Positions 22,250 to 34,746 of a stretch of 64,000 nt of DNA are shown one piece after another. The DNA lies in NCBI GenBank assembly GCA_947683425.1, contig CANTUQ010000073.1:11987501-12051500 (forward strand), in the 5' to 3' direction. Source of the DNA: Excoecaria cochinchinensis (lineage: Eukaryota > Streptophyta > Magnoliopsida > Malpighiales > Euphorbiaceae). Position 1 is the first letter of the stretch. Every line of letters starts with the position of its first letter. A program made the translations under genes and the position numbers. The notes under the pieces were generated by a model, which saw nothing but the letters and a program-made list of their open reading frames with translations, had not been told where the DNA came from and ran no database searches.

Positions 22250-22990
22250 TGCCATTCTTCTTGACTTTCGAGGAAGACCAAAAGGTTTCTATTGACTTAC
22301 AACGGATACGGGATGCTCGATCTTGGGAAAAGACATCATAGGGGAGGTACACCCTACGGCCACTAATGGATAGGGTCATCAAAAAGAATCCAATATGCCA
22401 CTATATTTTCCCATGCCACGTAGGGTTCAAGGAGAGAAGGACAGTTTATGGTTAAGTTATTCCAAAAGTATGGCATTGAAGACCATCAGTCCTCTCTGTA
22501 TTTCCCTCAAACAATGGGGCAGGAGAGACTGCTACCAAGAAGATCTTGATCAAGATGACTCGAAACTACAAGGATTGGGCAGAGAAATGGCCTTTTGCAC
22601 TTTGAGGCTGGAGAACCACCATCGGAACCTCTACGAGAGTCACCTCCCAGTTCTCAATACATAGGATAGAAATAGTATGGCCGATTAAAATAGAGCTCAA
22701 ATCTTTAAGAACGGTCATGAAAGCCCAAATTTTGGAAGCCGACAGGGCACAACAATGGCAGTAGCAATTGAACAAGTCAGACAAGGACAGGTCATGCGAT
22801 TACTGCCACAATCACATCTATCAGAAAATACTCTATCGATCATTCGGGAAGAAGGTCGAAAAGAATCCGATGGGAGAGAGAGATTCAGTCTTCAAGCAAG
22901 TGAGTCCGAATGTTCCGGACGAATGAGGCAAATTCGGACCAATATAGGAAGGCCCACTTGTTCTTCAGAGATTGTATCTAAGACAGCAGC
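22250..22990 (+). pseudogene. pol: Relic of Tat-type integrase in element C
   Basis: Broken segments follow the order of a Ty3/gypsy integrase: ILGKDIIGEVHPTATNG (about 22310-22370) resembles the strand around the first catalytic aspartate. IEDHQSSLYFPQT (about 22475-22513) and, in another frame, KKILIKMTRNYKDWAEKW (about 22537-22590) resemble the region around the catalytic glutamate. Weaker C-terminal segments (KAQILEADRAQQW, then YRSFGKKVEKNP) extend to about 22900. Several stops and shifts are present. RNase H and most of RT are missing between this and the RT relic. Confidence 0.65.
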
Positions 22991-23096
22991 AACAGACAAC
23001 GATGAAGATGGCTTCAAGAACCGATCAACATCGACAAACTCAAGAGGGTCCATGGCTAAAGACTTAAAAATCAAAAGAAGAGAATAAAAGCCCCGC

Positions 23097-24157
23097 AGGT
23101 CGAAAACCAAAAAAAGGCGACCTTGCTAAAAATAGGCATCTCGTCAGGGTGAAAACCGAAAAAAGGCACCCTAGGCAAAAATTAGAGGCTTGAGAGAAAA
23201 TATCCAATTAAGAAAACCCGAGAGGGCTGATTGGAGACAGGAGTTTGATGCTTATAAGATCCACTCTGAGATTAGATATAGTTTTGCATTTTAAATCGAT
23301 GTTTGATAATGATCATGTATAAAGAAATCACATCGAAATATACATAATCTTTGCAAATACACGTGTTCATTATTTTCTAGTTCATTTATAAAAAGAGAAA
23401 TGTAGTTCTTTGCTGAATGCATGAAATCTAAATGACTATGCTCTGCTACTACTCTCACTATCCAGATGTCTAAGTCGATGAGTTCTATTATCAGCTGCAA
23501 GACTAATCACCTACCTTTTGAATGCATTAGTGGGAGTAAAGGAACAATCCCTGATAGATTGTATAATAGTCTTCAACGGCAGCTTGCCTAGAGGCCATGA
23601 TGTATGGAGGTCAAAACCGAATATAAAGGTCCACCTTGGAAATATAGGGATGCCTCACTACACCGTTAATCCCTCTGAACTATCGAGTATAATGGGTGGT
23701 AATATCAAAAGTAACCCCATGAAGCCCTAAAGAACCCGATCCTCATCTGCTACCTCACCCAATCTAGCAACACATTCATCAAGGGAGGCCATGAAATGCA
23801 ATCGATCCCTAAGGAGAAAAGGCCTCAGAGAATCATTGCGGATTACTCTAGGAAGGGGCTTTGATAGCAGCTTCAACTTTTCTTGCAGCTATACCAGAAA
23901 GGCAAGAGAGTCTCAAAAAAAAAAAGAAGCCGTTAGAGATGAAAACCGTGATTGGCTCTCTAAGCAAAAGTTAGGCTAAAGGGCAGGGTGAAAACTTGAA
24001 AACAGGCAGTCTGTCCTACAAAAAAATTAGTAAAAGCCGTTAGAATGGGTTAGGTCCATTCCAGGCAAAAATTAGGCACAGGATTATGTGAAAATCCCTA
24101 AAGGGACGCATTTCCCGCTAAAAAAAGCTAGTGTGAAAATCCACAAGGGCCTCACTA
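23097..24157 (+). other. Array of small two-tier hairpins, element C copy (seven hairpins)
   Basis: Outer stems: AGGTCG/CGACCT (23097-23123), AGGGTG/CACCCT (23146-23172), CCAAT/ATTGG (23204-23234), TTAGAGA/TCTCTAA (23933-23963), AGGGCAG/CTGTCCT (23980-24017), ATGTG/CGCAT (24086-24111), and TAGTG/CACTA (24129-24157). In each, AAAA follows the 5' arm. In most, CC or TCCC then pairs with GG or GGGA around a 4-7 base loop. The third has CCC/GGG closed by GAGA, a GNRA-type loop. Five of the seven correspond to hairpins in A and B. The interval 23235-23930 has no gene or hairpin that I recognise. Confidence 0.78.
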
Positions 24158-25315
24158 CCTTTAAAACAATGACCTTTGATGCCTGGAGCGATAAGGCAGC
24201 ATTACTCCAGATAAATTTCCTTTAGGCAGGTGGTGCATAATGCAGAATTTGATTCAGAGTCCTGGGGGGCAAAATGCTCATTGATCAGGGGGCAAAGATG
24301 CGTATGAGTCAGTTCTCCTTGAAAAGATTATGGGTCAGAGTCCGTAAAGCCAAGACAACGCTTTTCTACATCCTTGGGAGCATCAGACAATGTGAGCAGC
24401 CGACCAGTACCCTCAACGAATCCCTTAACCACCTGGGATGTGGTCTATTCATTTTTGTATATCACATGCATGTCATGTGCATTCAATCTTTTACACATAT
24501 AGTTTTGTATGTGTTTTCTGCATATAGTTTTGTATGTATATTTCAAACACATAATTCCATACGCGCACACAATCTTTTGTATATATTGTTGTGCACATGA
24601 CTCAGAGGGAAGGGTCCGAATAGACCTCATGAGCAAGGGTGATCCAAGAGATGAGTTCAGCTCAACATGATTGGCCATTGTATCCAGCATAAAATCAGGT
24701 GAATATGTACAAAGGTGGAACACCCAGAAGAGCAAGCCTATCCGGACACACCATGCTAAGGGCACTCCGGAATCACACAAATCTACAGAAAAGAAGATCC
24801 CTTGAGAAGCCGGACTACCCACACACACTTTAGGTAATCAGACGCAAAAATGGGCCAAGGTACAGTTTCAGATCTATATCGGTGCTCATCCATGCCAAAC
24901 AATCAGATCAAGATGAAGTCCTCATGAGAATGGAATCTCGCAGACTTGCTCCCAAGAAGACATTTAAAAGAACAAGCCTATTCATGCACACCATGCCGGG
25001 GGCAATCAGGTAAGTTTCTCTATCATAAGACATATGCTCACGCACATCACACAATAAGTGTACAAAATCCAAATTCAAATGTACAAAGAATACAAATTCT
25101 CAACAATAAAAACAAAACAACACAAAACAAAAAGAAGAAGATATTTTCAAGGCCTTGAAAATCCAATATACTGTAAAAATTCAAATACATCCAAAATGTA
25201 AGAATCCCAAAAACTTACAAGAACAAAAAAAAAACAAAAACAAGGGTCATTTTAAGAGACGCTAAACACATTGAAACCCATCCGCCTGCAAGCAAGCAAC
25301 AAAACCTCAAATATA
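24158..25315 (+). other. Noncoding 3' region of element C
   Basis: No gene is recognised. It is moderately purine-rich with short A-tracts (25130-25240). Scattered similarity to the 3' regions of A and B fades through it. The predicted small ORFs show no family features. Confidence 0.6.
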
Positions 25316-25620
25316 ATTTTCCTCTGAGGAGGCTCAAGTCCAATTTCCTCTCTGGAGACTCAAATATAATTTTCCTTTGAGGAGGCTCAAACATAATTTT
25401 CTCTGTGGAGGCTCGAAATCAAAGTCTCTCAGTGAGCGTCAAAGTCTCTCAGTGAGCATCAAAGTCTCTCAGTGAGAGTCAAAGTCTCCCAGTGAGCGTC
25501 AAAGTCTCTCAGTGAGCGTTAAAGTCTCTCAGTGAGCGTCAAAGTCTCCCAGTGAGCATTTAAGCCTCTCAGTGAGCACAGATTTTCAAAATCTCCCTGT
25601 GAGCACAGAGCCCTCTTAAG
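25316..25620 (+). repeat. Short tandem repeats in the element C 3' untranslated region
   Basis: First come three or four ~35-bp units containing CTCTGAGGAGGCTC, related to A's array. From 25433 come about eight 20-bp units, AAAGTCTCTCAGTGAGCGTC, with the inverted repeat CTCA-G-TGAG in each. Confidence 0.9.
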
Positions 25621-25821
25621 AGACACACAGGTCTTCCCAACAAGGAGACCCCAATGGAGATGATAGAGGAATCGGTATCTAGGGAACAACTAACTATCCT
25701 TCAGGGGGCACACATCTGACAATGCCCCCAACAGGCATGTACTGCCACAAGTATGCATCTCTTTTATATACCCTGCACATTTGCTTTTCCCTTTTTTGCA
25801 AAAAAAAAAGAGCTTCAAGAT

Positions 25822-26735
25822 AAACACCTGCGATAGAACAGATCACAAACAGAGGTTGTAGTTAGAGAATACTGCAGCTCACAGACTCCGTGCAGGCCGG
25901 GACGAGGCTAGCGAGACACCAGCGATAGAACAGATCGCAAATAGAGGTTGTAGTTAGAGTATTGCATCTCACAGACTCCGTGCAGGCCGGGACGAGGTTA
26001 GCGGGACACCAGCGATAGAACAGATCGCAAACAAAGGTTGTAGTTAGAGTACTTCATCTCATAGACTCCGTGTAGGCCGGGACGAGGCTAGCAGGACACC
26101 AGTGATAGAACAGATTGCAAACAGAGGTTGTAGCTAGAGTACTGCATCTCACAGACTCCGTGCAGGCCGGGATGAGGCTAGCGGGACACCAGCGATAGAA
26201 CAAATCGCAAATGGAGGTTGTGGTTAGAGAATACCGCATCCCACAGACACCGTGCAAGCCGAGATGAGGCCAGCGGGACAGATTAGCCACCGTGCGTGCC
26301 GAGATGAGGATAGCAGGGCACACGCGATAGAACAGATCGCAACGGGACTGTGGTTAGAGAATACTGCATCTCACAGACACCGTGCAAGTCGAGATGAGGC
26401 CAGCGGGACAGATCAGCTACCGTGTATGCCGAAGGACAGCGGGGCACACGCGATAGAACAGATCGCAACGGGACTGTGGTTAGAGAATACCGCATCCCAC
26501 AGACACCGTGCAAGCCAAGATGAGGCCAGCGGGATAGATCAGCCATCGTGCATGCCGAGACGAGGACAGCAGGGCACACGCGGTAGAATAGATCACAACG
26601 GGATTGTGGTTAGAGGACACCGCATCTCACAGACACCGTGCAAGCCGACTGGAGGCAAGCGGGACAATGCAATAGAAAAGATTGCAAACGAGCCACAGTC
26701 GGATAGCACTACAACTCAACGGCAACAAGTCGCAA
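25822..26735 (+). repeat. Two-level tandem array (90-bp then ~130-bp units) in element C
   Basis: GCGATAGAACAGATCGCAA recurs with starts at 25830, 25922, 26012, 26102, 26192, 26324, 26450, 26580 and 26669. The step is about 90 bp for the first four intervals, then 126-132 bp for three, then 89. The longer units contain an extra ~40-bp partial copy (gatcagccaccgtg and gccgagacgagga). ORFs on both strands are repeat artefacts. Confidence 0.92.
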
Positions 26736-26760
26736 CATTCCACACGGCAAAAAGGTAAGG

Positions 26761-26765
26761 GCTGC
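26761..26765 (+). repeat. Target site duplication of element B, left copy
   Basis: GCTGC, identical to 39151-39155 after element B. Confidence 0.95.
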
Positions 26766-26993
26766 TGTAGACACCGGGTCCCGAGGCGGTCCAAGATCAG
26801 GATTACCCGGTGATGAAATAGAAGACCGATTTTCGGCAAGAAATGTGAGAATCGATCGTTCCCTTGTCAAATGTGTGTTTTCTCGGAAAATAATTAAAAA
26901 ATATATTTTTGGGGAAATTAAAATTAAAGTGGGAGTAAAAAAATATATTAATTTTGTGTCAAAATATAAAATTTAAAAAAAAAAAAAAAAAAA

Positions 26994-27350
26994 GGTCGCG
27001 GAGGCCGCCTGCGCGGCAGGCTGCCCCAGCGCGCAGGGGCGCCTGCGCGCAAGGTAGGCGCCTCGCGCGCAGGCCCCCTGCGCGCGAGGCGAGGGGCCTC
27101 GCGCGCAGCCCCCTGCGCGCGAGGCAGGGGGCGCCGTGCGCCCCCCCCCCCCTGCGCGCGAGGCAGGGGCCTCGCGCGCACCAACCTGCGCGCGAGGCAG
27201 GGGGCGCCGCGCGCCCCCCCCTGCGCGCGAGGCAGCTGCCTCGCGCGACCCTCCTGCGCGAGGCAGGCTGCGCGCAGCAGCCTGCCGCGCGCGGTGCAAG
27301 GGCACCACGCGCAGGCTGCCGCGCGCCCTTGCCTCCTCCGCGCGACCTGT
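26994..27350 (+). repeat. CpG-dense palindromic block in B LTR1
   Basis: Repeated CTGCGCGCGAGGCAGG and CCTCGCGCGCA phrases alternate as inverted repeats, for example GCGCGAGGCAG followed by CTGCCTCGCGC near 27220-27245. It follows an A-rich run at 26968-26993. The LTR2 counterpart (36510-36825) is shorter by whole units. All long ORFs on both strands here are compositional artefacts. Confidence 0.93.
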
Positions 27351-28249
27351 TTCGCCTGTCCACTTTTTTTCGCTATTTTCAGTCTGATTTTCTGATTTTT
27401 CTTCAGTCTGACATTTCCGATGTTTCACCAATTTATGTTATTTTTGATTAACTAAAAATAAAGCCTCTTTTGTCCCTTGCCATTTTTGGCCAAGGCAACC
27501 TTAAATGAGCAATTTGCCCTCATTTTGGAGGAGGACGAGAATTACTTTGAAAGAAAAAAAAAAAGATGCTCCTTTTCCTCTCAACTTTTCTTCTCTCCAG
27601 GGGCTATTTTCTTTAGCTACGATTTTTTCTCTTTGCTTAAGTTTTAAATCTTGATTTACTCTTCAAAAAAACAGATAATCCATCTTATTGAGTGATTTGG
27701 GTTAGGAAAATTAATTTCCTCTTACTCAAATCATCAATCAGAAAAAATATCTTCATCAAAATATTTTCTTGATTTTATTTCAAAACATTAAACTCTACAT
27801 TTTCTTTAAGTGTTTATCACCACAAATCTGACAAGGAAAATCGATCGGGACACCGTTTTCCCCAATCTAAAAATTCTGAGGGTAAACATTCCTGGACTTG
27901 TTCTCTTTTATTCTTCTTGTACATTATTTATTGTTGTTAATATTATTTTTGTTGCTATTATCATATTTATTCATGGTTAATAGTTTTTATTTTTGCTACT
28001 GTTGACATCCCTAGTCTTGTTTTGGTCCAATTTTTCTATGTATATTAAAGTTTGATTTTTATGGCTTAATTCTTACTTGTTTTGCCGTTGGCCACTATTC
28101 TCCTTTTATATTATCATTATCCTTACTATTTGATATTAGCATCATGTAGCAATATTGTCTTTATCATTATTACCATCACTATTTGGCCCATTTATTGATA
28201 TCATTATTTATACTGTTATTATTATTATAAGTTGCTACCACGTAGTCCA

Positions 28250-28358
<109 letters not shown>

Positions 28359-29710
28359 CATTCCTAATTGATTATTCTGTTTTCATATTATTTATCATTC
28401 ATCGTTATTATTATCATCATTTAATATTCCGCATTATTTTATCATTATTATTATTATATGGTTTTATTATGATTATTATGTCTATTATGCATCCTGTTTA
28501 TTGTTGCATTGTTATTCACTGTGGATAATTTGATTTATGTTGTTGCATTGCTATCTTTGTTATTGTTATTATATTTATCATTCATTTGATTAATTTACTT
28601 TGAATATTTACTAATATTTTTGATGTTAATTTCTGTATGAATATTAATTTGAGTCGGGCCATGTGAGCGCCCCGCGACTCCCCGGATGGGTCGCGACGCG
28701 TGGATGGACACTCCATTTTGGTGAGATCTTTTTAATTCCCCTGTGATGTGTTATGTGTTTATTTGTATATATATATTTTTTATTCGTGCACGCGTGCGAT
28801 AAAAAATCACAAAAATATTTCTATAATTAAATTAGAATTTTCACTAATAAAATCGGGACCAATGTCCATTGTTTTAGCCCAACCATAAAAACATCACAAC
28901 TAAAAAACGAAGAGTCAATTTTCAATAAAATGGGATCACTCATCCCGGTTTTTCATCCAAACAATCAAAACGACTCTTCGAACCCTCTTTAAGTTAACAC
29001 GAAGGAACCAATGTTCCTAAATTTCGAACAAGTGCGAAGGAACCAATGTTCCTAAAATAATACCCCGATTTATGCATGTCTTTTTATTTCGATCTTGTGT
29101 GAGTGTTTTAAATTCAAGTTCTTTTCTATTCGGGCCCTTGTAATTAATTGGGGCAACTTTATTTATCTTTTGGGGATTGTATTCCGTCCCACTTACATCT
29201 TTAATCTCCTTTTATTGGGGGGTTGTATTCTACCCCTATTTCTATTGTAATTGCGTGCTTGTGTGTTTACCGCTTTCATTTATCGCTTTCCCTGTCTATT
29301 GCTTTAACGCTTCTATTTACTTCCTTTACATGCTTGAAAATGCGCTTTACTTTTAATGCATCCTCGTGTGAGATGAGAGATATAATTTTAAGAAGTTAAA
29401 AACCCACTTATACTTAACCAAGGCATAAATAAGAGAGAAGTTCCGGACACCAAATCTCTGGTTTAGACCAATAGAGGTGAGAAACCTTTTCCCAATTTCT
29501 TGCAAATTGGGTGGCGACTCCAAATACCTCAAAGGTGCCTTTAGGCGTCAATAGGCTAGGTTATTCTCCCCAATGTTCTATTGGGAGGGATACACCGATA
29601 ATGTCTCATGGCGCCCATGATCAAAAGACGCGAACCTTCATACCTCGAATCCTAAAGCAGATTCACGAGAGGGCCCTTGCTGGGTTGTTCGGGTTCGGCG
29701 CGCGTCACAG

Positions 29711-29728
29711 TGGCGACTCCACTGGGGA
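29711..29728 (+). other. Primer binding site of element B, tRNA-Arg type
   Basis: TGGCGACTCCACTGGGGA, identical to the element A site and placed one base after the LTR. Confidence 0.87.
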
Positions 29729-30818
29729 CCTTGTGTTTGAGACTTTGCTCCGAAAGTGCTTTGGTTAAAATATAATTGGGTTTTTAGAACTTAAAATTAT
29801 ATCTCTTTTCAAAAATTTGCATTGCATATTAGAGCCTTAGAATTACGCTAGTTGGTCCCTTCTTACCTCGGTGCGTTCCCGAAGCACGACCCTACTTTCA
29901 CTCATTGTAGGGAAGTGTTAGGGATAATCACCAGCCCAAGTCTTGTACCTTTTGGTATATCAAATGGAGACCCGATCGGTCGTTATGCTCGTGATGAGTT
30001 AGACCCGTCGGCGCAAACCATGCTTGGGTAGCCATAAAGTATCATCGCCTTGACCAAAGCTCATGTACTGGCCAGTAGAAACTTCCCCTAGGCGGTATGT
30101 TCCTTAATACAATGCTTGTGATGTGGGCTGTCACGTATTAAGCAAAATCAACCAAATCAAATGGTCTTCATCAAAGGCTTTTATGCCCTGTTGGGCCCAC
30201 TTTGGTTTAATTGGATTGCCCAAATACGTGATGGCCAAAACCCATACGAATGCGCATTAGATTAAGACTGTTATACTGCCGGTTTTCCACCGCGCACCAT
30301 ACGTGTCCAATGGGTTCCCTGCTAACCCTTGGATGAAGCCCGCCTGGGAAAGAGACCGCACGACCTCGCGTGTGGAAGTGATAAGGTTGGGAGGATTTAC
30401 CTGTCTCGCATGTGATTGTGGATACTGCACAGCATGCTCATGCATCGCATGTCATTCATGCATGTCAATAAAATAAATACATGTATATATAATAATATCT
30501 TATCTCATGCTGTGTGCATATATATCTTTCTGTCTGCATGCTATTTTTTCACATGTGCATATCATCCTGTATATTTAATCTCATGCTGTTTGCGTGTATA
30601 TCCTCTCGTCTGCATATCATTTTTCGCATGTACATACCATCCTGTATGTAATTCCTTCGTATCGTGGTAGTCCATTGACCCCGCACTCATCAAAGACTAT
30701 TTGCATGGCACGATCATGCATTGTATATGTCATCCATGCATCATTCTAACAATCTTGATCTTTCAACCATCCTAGATTCATCTGAGTGGACTAGAGATTT
30801 CGACGATCGACGACAAAC
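29729..30818 (+). other. Conserved untranslated leader of element B
   Basis: No gene. It shares the ordered motifs of the A and C leaders, with the CCCTAC/GTAGGG hairpin at 29890-29912. It is longer because of a C- and T-rich stretch at 30470-30660 holding repeated CATGTGCATATCATCCTGTA-like phrases. Confidence 0.72.
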
Positions 30819-32231
30819 TTGCCCTTTGGATTGCTAGAATTAGTGCCTGTTTGGGATTTTGAGCCACTCTCAACGACTAGTGAATCATCTTCGATGGCAG
30901 AACTACCTCGGGAGACCGGTGCTTTGACGATGAAAGATCTGGATAAGAGGCTTGGGGACTTTGAAAGGAGGATATTGGCCATGATAGAAAACATTGTTGC
31001 CCAAATGATACCAAATGCCAGCCAACCTCCTCTGGCCCCTGCTGTTGAACAAGTTGAATCGCCTATTCTGGAAGAGGCTCCTATAGCAGTCCCTACCGTA
31101 CGACAACCAGATGTTGAGCCTAGAGCTACGACACCTCTCGAGTCGAAAAGAATTCTTGGTCTGAAGGATGATCCCATGGCGGAGGAAGAGGATGAGCAGG
31201 TAGCCCCTCAGACTGTGACGAACGAAGTTCCCAAGGGAGAGGGTAGCGCGGTGAAGGAGATAAAAGGTGGGATTGAAAAGTTTGAAGCTCAGACGGTGAC
31301 TACTATGGAGAATTCGGTCACCGCCATGGTGCCACCTGTCGAACAACCATCTGCTACTCCCACTGTGTTACGGAAAGAGAATGATCCAACTAAGGGAATA
31401 CACCCACCACCGACTGGACCTGGAGGAGAGTCACCTGTCACTCTATCAGCTGAGCAAAAAGGCAAGGGGCATGTTTCAGAGAATGGGCTTTTGGCGGTGA
31501 CACGGGACCTAAAGAGAAAGATGGATGCTCTTAAGGAGGAAATTGCAGAGTCTAAACTTGCAGTTGCCCGGGCTGCTCGAGAGAAGGTCTTTATGGACTT
31601 GAAGAAAAGAGGTCAACCGTCTAGGTGCGACATCTGTGCTGGCACCCAAGAGATAGAGGGAGCGTCAACAGTTAGAATAGTTCAGAAGGCTTGCTTCGGC
31701 ATGGGTGGATCTTTTCCTCAAGATAGAGAGGGGGACCTGCGCTTATGGTTAACCAACCCATCCAGAAATCGGGGGCTTAGGAGGTGTCGTCGACACGCTA
31801 GATATCAGAGGGGTGATGGCCAAACCCCGAAAGATCAAGTGCAAGATCCTGCTACTGGTAAGCAGCTGGTGGCTCTTGAAGGAGGGGGCAATGCCACTGG
31901 GAGAGACGACCAGGAAAGCTTAAGTCTCGGTGACAACAGTGCGGGGGATATCGGAGCCACCAGGTCCCCAAACATTAGAACCACTCAAGATCACTATACC
32001 ATCTGGGATAAGCCTTTATCTGAGCACCTCTCTCATTTTATCGATAAGGGGAAGCTACGGCCAAAACTTGCAAAGCCCGCCAGGGGCCATGGGCGTCTCA
32101 ATCACCGGGTGGATCTGTACTGCGCCTACCATCAGCATACTGGGCATGAGACTGATGGGTGCCGGGCTCTGAGGAGACGAGTCTCACACTTGATTGACGA
32201 GGAACAGAAAGATGAGGGGAATGGCCCATGA
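30819..32231 (+). CDS. gag: Element B gag-derived protein with CHHC knuckle, frame intact
   Basis: The best start is ATG 30894 (MAELPRE); the frame is open from 30819. The N terminus has a coiled-coil-like segment (MKDLDKRLGDFERRILAM), as in A. A long acidic and proline-rich middle follows, then a basic region, then one C-terminal module: WDKPLSEHLSHFIDKGKLRP and the knuckle YCAYHQHTGHETDGC (CX2HX4HX4C, 32121-32162), ending HLIDEEQKDEGNGP. The capsid-like domain (LPKFDGTSDPS in A) is not present, so this is not a full gag. It could be an RNA-binding accessory protein that joins particles made by a helper. An open frame of about 445 codons with no lesions suggests recent origin or constraint. 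Function is inference from the knuckle and position. Confidence 0.75.
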   Translation: MPFGLLELVPVWDFEPLSTTSESSSMAELPRETGALTMKDLDKRLGDFERRILAMIENIVAQMIPNASQPPLAPAVEQVESPILEEAPIAVPTVRQPDVEPRATTPLESKRILGLKDDPMAEEEDEQVAPQTVTNEVPKGEGSAVKEIKGGIEKFEAQTVTTMENSVTAMVPPVEQPSATPTVLRKENDPTKGIHPPPTGPGGESPVTLSAEQKGKGHVSENGLLAVTRDLKRKMDALKEEIAESKLAVARAAREKVFMDLKKRGQPSRCDICAGTQEIEGASTVRIVQKACFGMGGSFPQDREGDLRLWLTNPSRNRGLRRCRRHARYQRGDGQTPKDQVQDPATGKQLVALEGGGNATGRDDQESLSLGDNSAGDIGATRSPNIRTTQDHYTIWDKPLSEHLSHFIDKGKLRPKLAKPARGHGRLNHRVDLYCAYHQHTGHETDGCRALRRRVSHLIDEEQKDEGNGP

Positions 32232-32378
32232 GGGTGAAGGATCACTGATTACAGCAACGATGACAAGCAAGGAGGAAATAGCTATCTGGATGATGCTTTA
32301 TTTCTTTTTGTTTTAATTCCAGAACTCTTTTAAGACAATTTGGTTATTGTAACATGTTGAACAATTTCTGTTCTGTTT

Positions 32379-33020
32379 ATGCGATATTTCCTTGATTTCA
32401 TCTCTCATGATCACGATGCATCCATTCATTTTGACATTAACCCAATTAATACGACTCCATCTAGTCTCGGAACTTTGGGGAATCCAAATAAAATCTTTGT
32501 AGCATCTGATATAACTCCTGAAGCGAGGATAATCTTGAGAGATGTAAATAAAAAAAAAAAAAAAGAGAGCCTTTGCCCGGACCTAGTATGACACGCTGAA
32601 GATGGACAAGGACACTCTCAAGACCAACGCTACTTTCACGAGCCAACATGATGACGAACCAAATTTTGAAAGGCACTTCTTCGCATCCACAACACCTGAG
32701 CTACATATGGTGTCGCCGAATAAAATTGAACTTCGAAAGTTACATCAAAAGTCGGACAAATAAAACTCAAAACCACCATGAGAAATATACAACCCATCAG
32801 AACCAAGCCATATGACCTTTTTTCTCTCGACCCATTTCGAAATGTGTACCCTAAAACCGATTATGACTGACCCTTAACCATCCAAAACCCTCATAACCAA
32901 ATTTCTTACCAAAAATTAATGCCCGACCAAATTGAACAACAATAGTCCCAGTGGTTAAGATGAAAAGTGCACGTATATGTAAACTTCAGGACTTGAGCAA
33001 AGCTTGTCCAAAAAAAAAAA
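32379..33020 (+). pseudogene. pol: Scrap of reverse transcriptase in element B
   Basis: Conceptual segments LGTLGNPNKIFVASDITPEA (about 32475-32535) and, after a frame change, YVNF/DLSKACP (about 32970-33010) correspond to the pre-RT linker and the CVDFRDLNKACP-type RT motif. A-tracts follow (33010-33105). The catalytic RT core, RNase H and integrase are absent. Confidence 0.6.
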
Positions 33021-33648
33021 AAAAAAAAATTGGGTTGTAAAAAAAAAAAAAAAAAAATTGGGTTGTGAAAAAAAAAAAATTGGGTAAAAAAAAAAAAAAA
33101 AAAATTGGGTGTAAAGAAAAGAGAGAAGAAAAGAGAGAATTGATAGGGGGCAAGGGAATGCCATTTGGGGGCAAGCTTTGTTCAAATCCCGTTGATCTAC
33201 ACATGCCTGCACGTTGCCATTCTTTTTAGCTACTGAAAAGGACCTGAAAGGGCTAACTCTAGAGCCATCCATCCAATCCCAGTCGACGAAAACCATTTCG
33301 AAAGCTTGAACTACCAAGGCCAATGAAAGTACCCCAAATCATCCATGCCCAACCTGTTACCCTAGCCCGGCTGTTTAAAGGCCATTCCAGGGTTTAAGCT
33401 ACCAGAATCGATAAAAGTACCCCAGATCATTCAAGCTGAACCGCCAAAGGCAATAAAAGCCAAGCATGAAACTTCACATTCAAGCCCCAAATAAGTAACC
33501 CATCAACTCAACCAGTCCGCACAAGCGATAAGGCCAAAACTTTGATATCAAGAGGAACCACTCCCAGAAGCAGCAGTCTCTCCGGCTAACAAAGATGAAA
33601 GCAAATTCAACCAATATTGACGAACTGGAAGAGGGTCCATGGCAAAGG

Positions 33649-33683
<35 letters not shown>

Positions 33684-33690
33684 AGAAAAT
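33021..33690 (+). other. Noncoding region of element B with A-tracts
   Basis: Poly-A runs separated by TTGGGT (33010-33105) look like slippage products. The segment at 33157-33230 (gggggcaagctttgttc onward) matches C at about 22201-22265, so it is an old shared pol-derived stretch. A 30-base A run ends at 33680. No gene is seen. Confidence 0.65.
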
Positions 33691-33692
33691 AT

Positions 33693-34518
33693 TCAATCAA
33701 GAAAACCCGCGAGGGCTGATTGATAACAGGAGTTTGATGCTCTCAAGATCTATCCCGAGATTAGATGAGGTCTCATATTTTTTGAGCTAATGCCAAATAG
33801 TGATCATGTGTTATGAAATCAGATTGAAATATATGCATTTATGCGAAGATGTATTGGTATGACCAGAGCAGTTCATCTTGCACACTCAAAGTTGTCTCAG
33901 TCAGATATGAAACCAACACATTGCTACCATCTACCCCTTGCCACTCTCGCCACTCAGGCACTTCAGTCAGCTCCTCCTGTTATGAACTGTGAAGCCAATT
34001 CTATAGCACCCTCATGATAGAAACCAAGCTCAGACAACCTTGACCTAAGACGCAAACACACCCCGATTGTACCTGAAAGACCTTTTACAACAACTATCTA
34101 CCCTCTACCACTCTCGCCACTCAGGCACTTCAGTCATCTTATCTTGATATCCACTGTGAAGCCAACCCTACAGCACCTTCCCAATAAAGAGCCAACCTCA
34201 TACACCCAAAATCTGAGACATAAGCACATGCCAATCACCCAAAAGATCTTTCACAACAACTCCAACTTCTCAAAAAAAAAAAAAAGCCGTTAGAGATGAA
34301 AACCGTGACTGGCGCTCTAAGCAAAAGTTAGGCCAAAGGGCAGGGTGAAAACCTGGCGACAGGCAGTCTGCCCTACAAAAAATAAAATAAATAAAAACCG
34401 CTGGATTGGGTTGGGTCCATTCCAGGCAAAAAATAAGGCACAGGGTTATGTGAAAATCCGACAAGGACGCATCTCCCACTAAGAAAAGCTAGTGTGAAAA
34501 TCCATGAGGGACGCACTA
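33693..34518 (+). other. Array of small two-tier hairpins, element B copy
   Basis: Outer stems: TCAATCA/TGATTGA (33693-33723), TTAGAG/CTCTAA (34290-34320), AGGGCAG/CTGCCCT (34337-34374), ATGTG/CGCAT (34448-34472), TAGTGTG/CGCACTA (34490-34518). AAAA follows the 5' arm each time. The inner stems are CCC/GGG closed by GCGA, CC/GG, CCTG/CAGG closed by GCGA, TCC/GGA and TCC/GGA. GCGA is a GNRA-type loop. The fit is the clearest of the three elements. Confidence 0.8.
33895..34260 (+). repeat. Direct duplication of ~160 bp in element B 3' region
   Basis: The phrase CCACTCTCGCCACTCAGGCA occurs at about 33941 and again at about 34110. It is followed each time by 'gtgaagccaa' and 'agcacc' at similar spacing; the copies have diverged. 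Confidence 0.75.
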
Positions 34519-34746
34519 CCTTCAAATAATGACTACAGGTATCAGAGAGGAGCCTCATAATCCCCTAAAGGCACGAAATCCAAAAGCAATTCCAGGGGGC
34601 ACCGATCCTGCTGCAAATCACGACCAAACCGGATTTCAACTCCAAATCCACTCGGATGAATCCTTGTCCTGCATCTTACATAACATATGCATATGCACAT
34701 GCATAACTTACCCTTGCATACAAGTCTCTTTTGATCTCGCAGGAAA

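Noticed and set aside
22755..23087. Plus-strand ORF of 110 codons as a separate gene in element C
   Set aside because: It overlaps the tail of the integrase relic in another frame and shows no family features.
26948..27451. Arg/Ala/Pro-rich ORFs on both strands in the GC block (also 36473-36925 and 39433-39775)
   Set aside because: ORFs in several frames on both strands at once are expected from GC-rich repeats without stops; no domain is seen.
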